Shown one piece after another: positions 26,511-33,189 of a stretch of 41,255 bases of DNA; within the stretch, counting starts at the first letter, position 1, and each line of letters opens with the position of its first letter. The translations under genes were made by a program, and so were the position numbers. A model generated the notes under the pieces. The model saw nothing but the letters and a program-made list of their open reading frames with translations. It ran no database searches and was not told the origin of the DNA. This DNA comes from Dendronalium phyllosphericum CENA369 (lineage in GTDB: Bacteria > Cyanobacteriota > Cyanobacteriia > Cyanobacteriales > Nostocaceae): positions 1 through 41,255 of the forward strand of contig NZ_JAECZA010000241.1 of NCBI RefSeq assembly GCF_016056275.1. Direction: 5' to 3'.

Positions 26511-27656
26511 ATGAGCTACTGCCTTAATCCCCGTTGTCCAAAGCCGGAAAATCCCGGTGATGTCAAGTTTTGTTTGAGTTGTGGTTCCAAATTACTCCTC
26601 AAAGAACGCTACCGTGCTATCAAACCGATAGGGCAAGGTGGTTTTGGCAGAACCTTCCTAGCTGTAGATGAAGATAAACCCTCAAAACCACGCTGTGTCA
26701 TTAAGCAATTTTATCCCCAAGCTCAAGGCACTAATACTGTGCAAAAGGCAGTGGAGTTATTTAACCAAGAAGCAGTGCGACTAGATGAATTGGGCAAACA
26801 TCCTCAAATTCCCGAACTGCTGGCATACTTTACTCAGGACGATCGCCAGTATCTCGTACAGGAATTTATCAATGGGGAAAACTTAGCTCAAGCGTTAGCA
26901 CACAATGGTGCTTTCAGTGAAACGCAGATATGGCAGTTGCTAAATGATTTATTATCAGTGTTGCAATTTTGTCATGCTAGACAAATCATTCACCGAGATA
27001 TTAAACCAGAAAATATTATTCTACGCGAGAGCGATCGCAAACTAGTTTTAGTAGATTTTGGTGCTTCTAAATCTGCTACAAGTACAGCCTTAAATCGAAC
27101 TGGCACTAGCATTGGTAGCCCCGAATATGTCGCCCCCGAACAAATTCGAGGTAGGGCGACTTTTGCCAGCGATATTTACAGTTTAGGTGCTACTTGTATT
27201 AATTTATTAACCCAGCGATCGCCCTTTGACTCCTACGATATTAACAACGATACTTGGATTTGGCAGCAATACTTACAAACTCCCGTTAGCAATCAATTGA
27301 GCCGCATTCTCAACAAAATGCTAGAAAGTATTCCCATACGGCGTTATCAAACAGTAGATGAAGTTCTCAAAGACTTAAATCAACATTCACAAGTAGCTGC
27401 TACACCGACAACACCAGCAAAACCTCTAACTCAATCACCACCAACTTCTCCACCTATTGTTGCCAAATCTCCTAGCCAAATTGATTTAGAACTAGAAGAA
27501 TTGAAAACTCAATTTCTCGGAGGTGGTAAACCCCAACCGAATAAAAAGCAGCCACAAAATCCCCAACCTCAACCTTCTAGTAAAAGCGAAATTGATTTAG
27601 AACTAGAAGAATTGAAAACTAAATATCTTGGTAAAAATAACACACCAAACCAATGA
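26511..27656 (+). CDS. Serine/threonine protein kinase with N-terminal zinc ribbon
   Basis: 381 aa. A four-Cys ribbon (C4, C9, C21, C24) precedes the kinase domain: IGQGGFGRTFL (40-50), catalytic Lys in CVIKQF (K65), HRDIKPENI (D163), VDFGAS (D182) and GSPEYVAPEQ (202-210). After a proline/threonine-rich linker, two near-identical modules, IDLELEELKTQFLG (324-337) and IDLELEELKTKYLG (361-374), close the protein; these could be docking peptides. No transmembrane segment. Its stop overlaps the start of the DarT-DarG-like gene by 4 nt (ATGA), so the two are translationally coupled; this suggests the kinase controls, or is controlled by, ADP-ribosylation. Confidence 0.92.
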   Translation: MSYCLNPRCPKPENPGDVKFCLSCGSKLLLKERYRAIKPIGQGGFGRTFLAVDEDKPSKPRCVIKQFYPQAQGTNTVQKAVELFNQEAVRLDELGKHPQIPELLAYFTQDDRQYLVQEFINGENLAQALAHNGAFSETQIWQLLNDLLSVLQFCHARQIIHRDIKPENIILRESDRKLVLVDFGASKSATSTALNRTGTSIGSPEYVAPEQIRGRATFASDIYSLGATCINLLTQRSPFDSYDINNDTWIWQQYLQTPVSNQLSRILNKMLESIPIRRYQTVDEVLKDLNQHSQVAATPTTPAKPLTQSPPTSPPIVAKSPSQIDLELEELKTQFLGGGKPQPNKKQPQNPQPQPSSKSEIDLELEELKTKYLGKNNTPNQ

Positions 27657-28825
27657 TAAAACCAGATATTAAAAGCCTTTATTACATCACACACATTGAA
27701 AATCTACCTTCGATACTTCAAAGAGGCATCTTATCCCACAAAAAAGTTGAGGAGTTAGGAGTTTCATATACACCAATCTACGATAGTGGAATTGTTAGTA
27801 AGCGTAAAGACAAATCTACGTCTGTAAAAAGTAGTTTATGGGAGTACGCTAACTTATACTTTCAGCCACGTAACCCAATGATGTACCGAGTGGTTCATGA
27901 AAAGGACAAAAGAGATATTGCTGTTGTTGGAGTAAAACCGGATGTACTTGCAGCAGCAGGAGGACTAATTACGGATGGTAATGCTGCCAATGACCCAACT
28001 CGATTTTTCTTTATTAAGGAAGGGATAGAAATACTTCTAAAACAATGGAAAATTATTCAAAATGAGTGGTGGAATGAGCTTGATGGTTCAAAACGAAAGA
28101 TTATGGCTGAATGCTTGGTTCCCGAACAAATCAGCCCAGAACTTGTTCATTCAGTTTTTGTAGCAGATTATAAGGCTAAAGAGCGAGTCGAAACAATTAT
28201 AGGTTCGGCTAAAGTACCTGTAATTCCTGAACCAAACATGTTTTTCCAACCTATATCTGCTAGACGTATAGGGAATAATATTTCCTTGATTGATGGGGAT
28301 ATGTTCTTTTCAAATATGCAAACGTTGACCATTAGTGTTAATCTTCAGGGTGTAATGGGCAAAGGATTGGCATCACGAGCAAAATACCAGTTTCCCGATG
28401 TATATGTTGTTTATCAAGATGCTTGCCGCAATAAACAGCTTACTGCTACAAAACCTTATCTTTATAAACGCGAAGCTTCTTTAGACCAAGAACTAGCCGA
28501 TCTTAGCCTTCCACTTGTAACCTCCAATGCTATAAAGTGGTTTTTATTGTTTGCAACTAAAAGAAAATGGCGAGAAAACTCTCGTTTAGAAGACATTGAA
28601 GGGGGCTTAGACTGGGTTAGAAAAAATTGTAATGAAATTGGTATTCAGTCTTTGGCAATGCCAGCATTAGGTTGTGGTTTAGGCAACTTAGATTGGGCTG
28701 AAGTAGGGCCTTTGATGTGTCGTTATTTGCATGATATAGGTATTCAAATTGCAATCTATCTTCCACGAGAACATCAAATAGATCCTAAATACTTAACTAA
28801 TGAACACTTACTAAATCACTCTTGA
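27653..28825 (+). CDS. DarT-DarG-like fusion: DNA ADP-ribosyltransferase plus macrodomain
   Basis: 390 aa. Residues 1-200 match DarT (DUF4433): LYYITHIENLPSIL (9-22) is the NAD-binding start, R51 lies in SKRKDK, YFQPRNPMMY (69-78) is characteristic, and AECLVPEQI (E153) has the position and context of the catalytic Glu. Residues about 205-375 form a DarG-type macrodomain: DGDMFFSNM (214-222), VNLQGVMGKGLA (229-240, with K237) and PALGCGLGNLDW (337-348). In known systems DarT adds ADP-ribose to thymidine in DNA and DarG, from a separate gene, removes it. Here both are in one chain. Since all key residues are kept, either both activities remain or one regulates the other. Coupled to the kinase upstream. 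Confidence 0.85.
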   Translation: MIKPDIKSLYYITHIENLPSILQRGILSHKKVEELGVSYTPIYDSGIVSKRKDKSTSVKSSLWEYANLYFQPRNPMMYRVVHEKDKRDIAVVGVKPDVLAAAGGLITDGNAANDPTRFFFIKEGIEILLKQWKIIQNEWWNELDGSKRKIMAECLVPEQISPELVHSVFVADYKAKERVETIIGSAKVPVIPEPNMFFQPISARRIGNNISLIDGDMFFSNMQTLTISVNLQGVMGKGLASRAKYQFPDVYVVYQDACRNKQLTATKPYLYKREASLDQELADLSLPLVTSNAIKWFLLFATKRKWRENSRLEDIEGGLDWVRKNCNEIGIQSLAMPALGCGLGNLDWAEVGPLMCRYLHDIGIQIAIYLPREHQIDPKYLTNEHLLNHS

Positions 28826-28871
28826 TTTGCACATTACCGCAGTCGCTTAACTTGAAAATGGTTTTAACAAA

Positions 28872-28900
28872 AAAGTGACTCTGAAATTCAGAGTCACTTT
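28872..28900. terminator. Bidirectional hairpin terminator
   Basis: AAAGTGACTCTGAA/TTCAGAGTCACTTT forms a 13-bp perfect stem between the convergent DarT-DarG-like and gnd genes, with A-rich DNA on the left and T-rich DNA on the right, so it can terminate both. Confidence 0.85.
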
Positions 28901-28923
28901 CATTGATTACAAACTAAAACTCT

Positions 28924-30408
28924 CTATTTTGTAGGTGTAGTTGGTTCTGAAGCTTGCAGTTCTCTTGGTGTAGAAGTTTGCACAGATGCTTCAGAAATCG
29001 GTGTCCATTCGGTGTGGAAGGCTCCGGGCTTATCAAGTCGCTCGTAGGTGTGCGCCCCGAAGTAGTCGCGTTGGGCTTGAGTGAGGTTTTGGGGCAAGCG
29101 ATCGCGTCGATAGCTGTCAAAATAATCTAATGACGCGCTGAATGCTGGCACTGGAATTCCCAGTTTTGCTGATGTTACCAACACTTCGCGCCAAGCTGTT
29201 TGTCTGTCGAGAATCGTCTGCCTGAATTCTGGAGCTAATAGCAGGTTAGCTGGCGCTGGACTTACGTTAAATGCGTTCTTAATCTTATTCAAAAATCCAG
29301 CACGAATAATACAGCCACCCTTCCAAATCCGCGCCAATTCACCTAAATTCAAGTTAAAATTGTAGGCTTTTGAAGCTGTAGCTAACAGTGCCATACCCTG
29401 AGCGTAAGAACAGATTTTCGAGCAATACAGGGCATCCCGCACCATGTTGATAAAGGCTTTGGTATCTCCTTCATACTTGCCAGAAGGGCCTGTAAGTATC
29501 TTGGATGCTTCTACCCGCTCTTTTTTGAAGGAAGACATGATTCGGGCGTTCACCGCTGCAATCATTGTCGGTACAGCAACTCCCAAATCCATAGCAGTTT
29601 GCACTGTCCAGCGTCCGGTTCCCTTTTGCCCTGCGGCATCAACAATCAAATCGACCAAGGGTAGATTTGTATCTGGGTCAATGTAAGGGAAAATCTTTGA
29701 CGTAATTTCAATCAAAAACGAATTGAGTTCGTCGGTGGTGTTCCACTCAGTAAAAACTTCGTGTAGCTGATTATGGTCTAATCCACCAGCATTTTTCAGC
29801 AAGTCGTAGGCTTCTGCAATCAGTTGCATATCGCCGTACTCAATGCCGTTGTGTACCATTTTGACGTAGTGACCAGCACCACCAGGGCCGCAATAGGTTA
29901 CGCAAGGGCCATCATCAACTTGGGCAGCAATTTTATTAAAAATTGGTGACAGATACTCGTAAGAGCTTTCTGTACCTCCAGGCATCAGTGAGGGGCCATT
30001 GAGCGCACCTTCTTCACCACCGCTGACACCCATCCCGATAAACCGAAATCCAGCCGGTTCTAATTCCTTGGTACGGCGTTCGGTATCTTCAAACCAAGAG
30101 TTGCCACCGTCGATAATGATATCGCCTTCATCCAGCAAAGGCCGCAGTTGAGAAATCACCGCATCAACTGGCTTACCAGCTTGCACCATTACTAGAATTT
30201 TGCGAGGACGTTCCAGTGCTGCGACAAATTCCTCTAAAGTAAAAGCGGCTTTGACGTTGCGTCCTGGCGCACGCTCCGCCATGAATTTGTCAGTTTTGTC
30301 GCGCGAACGGTTGTAAACTGCAATTGGGAAGCCATTACGCTCGACGTTCAGAGCGATGTTCTCGCCCATAACGGCTAATCCAATCACACCAAAGCTTTGT
30401 AATGTCAT
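28924..30408 (-). CDS. gnd: 6-phosphogluconate dehydrogenase, decarboxylating
   Basis: 494 aa. The N-terminal FGVIGLAVMGENIALNVERN is the NADP-binding Rossmann motif (GxAVMG). IDGGNSWFEDT, GMGVSGGEEGA and KMVHNGIEYGDMQ carry the substrate and catalytic residues (Lys and Glu) of the family. KGTGRWTVQTAMD and the C-terminal AQRDYFGAHTYERLDKPG confirm the complete enzyme. It converts 6-phosphogluconate to ribulose 5-phosphate with NADPH in the oxidative pentose phosphate pathway, important for dark metabolism and heterocysts. The C-terminal tail after WTPI is extended by about 25 Ser/Thr/Pro-rich residues. Confidence 0.98.
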   Translation of the reverse strand: MTLQSFGVIGLAVMGENIALNVERNGFPIAVYNRSRDKTDKFMAERAPGRNVKAAFTLEEFVAALERPRKILVMVQAGKPVDAVISQLRPLLDEGDIIIDGGNSWFEDTERRTKELEPAGFRFIGMGVSGGEEGALNGPSLMPGGTESSYEYLSPIFNKIAAQVDDGPCVTYCGPGGAGHYVKMVHNGIEYGDMQLIAEAYDLLKNAGGLDHNQLHEVFTEWNTTDELNSFLIEITSKIFPYIDPDTNLPLVDLIVDAAGQKGTGRWTVQTAMDLGVAVPTMIAAVNARIMSSFKKERVEASKILTGPSGKYEGDTKAFINMVRDALYCSKICSYAQGMALLATASKAYNFNLNLGELARIWKGGCIIRAGFLNKIKNAFNVSPAPANLLLAPEFRQTILDRQTAWREVLVTSAKLGIPVPAFSASLDYFDSYRRDRLPQNLTQAQRDYFGAHTYERLDKPGAFHTEWTPISEASVQTSTPRELQASEPTTPTK

Positions 30409-30730
30409 AAATTTGTTTGGCTAACTCTTGCAGATCCTTTTATCTTTAAGGGTAGTCCGAGTTTTTCGCTTCTCTCCTAAAGAAGACCTTAAGAGTTGAG
30501 GTAAACGACAAAAATCCACAATTAACACAGATAATTAATTTTAATTTGTATCTAAATCAACAATTGACTTGCAAAATTTGCAAAATTGTTAGTTGAGGGA
30601 CTGGGGACTGGGGACTGGGGACTCGGAAGAAATTAATTCACTAAATTAGTTTTTCTTCCTAATACCTAATCCCCAGTACCTAATACCCAATCCCCAGTAC
30701 CTAATCCCTAGTCAAAGGAGTAACCAAAAA
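30409..30730. other. Intergenic interval between divergent gnd and ycf66, with short tandem repeats
   Basis: Contains four GGGGACTG-type units near 30600-30625 and several CCCAGTACCTAAT-type units near 30660-30715. These are heptamer/decamer low-complexity repeats common between cyanobacterial genes. AT-rich sequence to the left should hold the gnd promoter. Confidence 0.55.
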
Positions 30731-31444
30731 ATGCTGGCATATGTCCTAGCTTTGGTGGTCGGTCTTGGTAGTTTGGCCCTTTACATATCAGCTTTCTTTT
30801 TTCCCGAAATCCACCGTAAGAATGATTTTGTTTGGAGTGGTATAGGGCTGTTCTACGCTTTAGTATTATGGGTGTTTGCACCACACATTTCTGGAGGTTT
30901 GTTGCTGGGTCATGTGGCTAGTGTGGCTCTTTTGGTCTGGTTTGGCTGGCAAACTCTTTCATTACGTCGGCAACTAACGCCATTGCTACAACAAACCCAA
31001 GTACCTAGTGCTGAAACAGTGAAAACTAATATTCAGCAACAGGTGAATAAGTTATCTGTTCAGGAACGCCTTGCTCAGTTGCAACAGAGTATTGGTAGTA
31101 CCTTCAGCGGCGTGAAAAACAAAGTGCAACAGACTGGGAGTAAAAAGACACCCGCAACCCCCAAGCCTGAAGATATTACCTCTATATTGACGGAAAAACC
31201 TACTATTGAGATTATCGACAACACTATTGTCGCTCCAGAAACACCACCAGAAGAGGCAATAACCGAGAGTGTACCGGAGGCTATTCCCCCACATCCTCCA
31301 TCGCCGGAGTTAGTGGAAGCAGCTCAAGCAGATATTGAGAACAAAGAACAGATTCCCGCAGAGGAAATTGCTCCAGATGCGGTACTCGCTCCCCCAGCGG
31401 AAACACCACCGGAACAAATACCGCCAAATAATCAGGGTAGTTGA
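30731..31444 (+). CDS. Ycf66-family membrane protein
   Basis: 237 aa. Three or four membrane segments in the first 85 residues (YVLALVVGLGSLALYISAFF, FVWSGIGLFYALVLWVF, LGHVASVALLVWFGWQ), ending at the conserved LGWQTLSLRRQ-type sequence (here FGWQTLSLRRQLTP). The remaining 150 residues are Pro/Glu/Ala-rich and look disordered. Ycf66 proteins occur across cyanobacteria and some plastids; the function is not established. A perfect stem terminator follows directly. Confidence 0.88.
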   Translation: MLAYVLALVVGLGSLALYISAFFFPEIHRKNDFVWSGIGLFYALVLWVFAPHISGGLLLGHVASVALLVWFGWQTLSLRRQLTPLLQQTQVPSAETVKTNIQQQVNKLSVQERLAQLQQSIGSTFSGVKNKVQQTGSKKTPATPKPEDITSILTEKPTIEIIDNTIVAPETPPEEAITESVPEAIPPHPPSPELVEAAQADIENKEQIPAEEIAPDAVLAPPAETPPEQIPPNNQGS

Positions 31445-31447
31445 ATT

Positions 31448-31493
31448 TGAGTGAAACCCAGCCGGAACCTAACATGATGCTGGGTTTCACTCA
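31448..31493 (+). terminator. Hairpin terminator after the Ycf66 gene
   Basis: TGAGTGAAACCCAGC (31448-31462) pairs perfectly with GCTGGGTTTCACTCA (31479-31493); a T-rich stretch follows. Confidence 0.8.
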
Positions 31494-31563
31494 ATTTGTT
31501 TTAATGTTTTGCCACAAATCCGCTGAAATAAATCTAGATAAGAGTACAGATAATTGTAAGTAA

Positions 31564-31583
31564 GGGCGAACGGCCGTTCGCCC
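31564..31583. repeat. Perfect 20-bp palindrome
   Basis: GGGCGAACGGCCGTTCGCCC reads the same on both strands. It lies in the 544-bp interval between the Ycf66 gene and the 31989-32288 gene. Such palindromes are common dispersed repeats in cyanobacterial genomes. Confidence 0.85.
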
Positions 31584-31629
31584 CTACCCGTGTACTTCAT
31601 TTACCTGAAAAATGACAGCTTTAATGTTA

Positions 31630-31903
31630 GTAACGACAGAAATTTCTGTGCTAACGACAGCTTCAATCTTCTTTACAAAAGAGTAACGGGAGTAACGACA
31701 AAAGTTTCTGTGCTAACGACAGCTTTAATATTATTTACAAAACTCTAACGGTAGTAACGACAGAAGTTTCTGTGCTAACGACAGCTTCAATCTTCTTTAC
31801 AAAGTTGGAGTTATCTTCAAGAAAACTTCCTGCATTGAAAGTAATAGCGAATCAAGTAGTAAGGATAGCTGCTTGTGGAATTGTGAAAACTCGTAGCGAT
31901 CGC
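31630..31903. repeat. 274-bp direct repeat, copy 1 (contains 62-bp tandem units)
   Basis: The first about 176 bp are two full and one partial 62-bp units starting at 31630, 31692 and 31754; each has GTAACGACA then TTTCTGTGCTAACGACAGC. The rest (TTGGAGTTATCTTCAAGAAA up to the HIP1 octamer) is unique. The complete unit recurs with the same length and orientation at 37095-37368. Confidence 0.9.
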
Positions 31904-31944
31904 CCCCAGCATACCCCTTTTTAATTACTAATGTGCAAATGTCC

Positions 31945-31974
31945 AGATCCCCGATTTAAAGAAGTCGGGGATCT
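31945..31974 (-). terminator. Hairpin downstream of the 31989-32288 gene
   Basis: AGATCCCCGATTT and AAGTCGGGGATCT form a 13-bp stem with one G-T pair and a 4-nt loop, 14 bp after the minus-strand gene stop. No clear T run follows, so it may also stabilise the 3' end. Confidence 0.55.
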
Positions 31975-31988
31975 AGCTGAAATCTAAG

Positions 31989-32288
31989 TTATTGCATCAG
32001 AATTTGACGGATTAAAATACTCATTACCTCATCTGGGTTGCCAGTTGGTAGCAGTGGACTCCAGTCTCCGACGCTGGCGTAGCCAACTATTTGCAAACGG
32101 TGAATTGTACTGGTAACGGCTTTCGGACAACCAATTAGTAGATGCTTTACCGGTTCTCTCTTGGGCAATGTGTTTTCAGTTGATTGATTGACGGTTGGTG
32201 TATTTACATCTTCGCTATGCAAGAACTGCTCTAACTTAGATTCGGCAGATTTTTGATTATCTACGAACTTTTGTGATTGTGTCATCAT
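31989..32288 (-). CDS. Conserved hypothetical cyanobacterial protein
   Basis: 99 aa. A disordered N-terminal half precedes KHLLIGCPKAVTSTIHRLQI and VGYASVGDWSPLLPTGNPDE, a small domain I have the impression of seeing in many cyanobacteria (GDWSPLLPT-type motif). No function known to me. Monocistronic. Its promoter region contains a HIP1-based inverted repeat (32318-32366). Confidence 0.75.
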   Translation of the reverse strand: MMTQSQKFVDNQKSAESKLEQFLHSEDVNTPTVNQSTENTLPKREPVKHLLIGCPKAVTSTIHRLQIVGYASVGDWSPLLPTGNPDEVMSILIRQILMQ

Positions 32289-32789
32289 TGTAGTTGTACT
32301 CCAGTTGTGGATGTTACATAAAGGCGATCGCTCTGTTTCTTCGCGGGATTAGGCGATCGCCTTTATCATGTCTTTATCTTAAAGTATAATTTTATACTTG
32401 TCAACCATTAATTCAAAAATTCTTGTTAATAATTCTCAAGTTTGTAGGAGAATCAATTAATACTTAATTCCCACTAAAGAAAGGCAGATGGCAGAAGTCA
32501 AAAAGCATTAATAAAAACTTTTGTTCTGGGTTGAGAGCAACAGTTCAAAAAGAAGAATTGTATTAGCGCAAAGTGGTGAGATGCTCCCTTTTAAATATGA
32601 GTTCCTTCTGCCTTCTGACTTGAAAAAGGGTGTGGGGTGTAGGGTGTGGGGTGTAGGGGAAGAAACCTTTTTCATGCATAGCGGTGAAACTTGTTTCATT
32701 GGGACTGTCTCCTGCCTTCTGCCTTCTGAATAAAAATTAACCAAAATAACCGATACAATCATTAAAAATGACTTAATCATACTTAAGCG
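32289..32789. other. 500-bp intergenic interval with HIP1 inverted repeat and G-rich repeats
   Basis: ATAAAGGCGATCGC at 32318-32331 pairs with GCGATCGCCTTTAT at 32353-32366 (14-bp arms, 21-nt loop). Further right, near 32630-32660, a short tandem of GTGTGGGGTGTAGG-type units occurs. No gene seen. The EACC1-like gene promoter must lie near 32720-32780. Confidence 0.6.
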
Positions 32790-33179
32790 ATGCAAATGGC
32801 AACGGAATCTGAGGTTGAGGTGACGATTTCTCTGGCCGAACTAGGTTTAGACGAAGAGGAGTTGCAAAAACAAGTAGAAAATTTGCTACCCCAGTTAAAA
32901 GAAGTGGATGGGGTAGAAGATGCCAATTTAGTTACAGTGGAAAACGCACCCCCGAATACAAAAAGTATTAGCGGCTTTGTCTGGGGATTGTTAAAAGCAC
33001 AAATAAAAGCAGCTAAGATCCCGACTTTGTTTAAATTTTTGAGCGATCGCTTCGGCAACAAACCAATTAAGATAGGGGTCAAAGCACCTGACGGCAGAGA
33101 ATTGACTGTAGAAGCTAGTAGTCGAGAAGAGTTTGAATTTGCTTTACAGAAAGCACAGGATTTTTTGAATAATAAATAA
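32790..33179 (+). CDS. EACC1-like small protein (effector-associated constant component)
   Basis: 129 aa (a second ATG at 32796 is possible). The pattern is a beta strand EVEVTISL, a helical region, a hydrophobic segment SISGFVWGLLKAQIKA, then IKIGVKAPDGRELTVEASSR and a final helix. This order resembles EACC1, a small family reported in prokaryotic conflict systems next to caspase- or trypsin-type effectors. Here it is 10 bp upstream of a caspase-SUMF1 gene and surely co-transcribed with it. It is presumably an adaptor or signal transmitter; the assignment is from memory of the family pattern, not a search. Confidence 0.65.
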   Translation: MQMATESEVEVTISLAELGLDEEELQKQVENLLPQLKEVDGVEDANLVTVENAPPNTKSISGFVWGLLKAQIKAAKIPTLFKFLSDRFGNKPIKIGVKAPDGRELTVEASSREEFEFALQKAQDFLNNK

Positions 33180-33189
33180 AACGGCTAAC

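Noticed and set aside
31630-31805. CRISPR array
   Set aside because: The 62-bp units abut one another with no unique spacers of constant length, and no cas genes are nearby.
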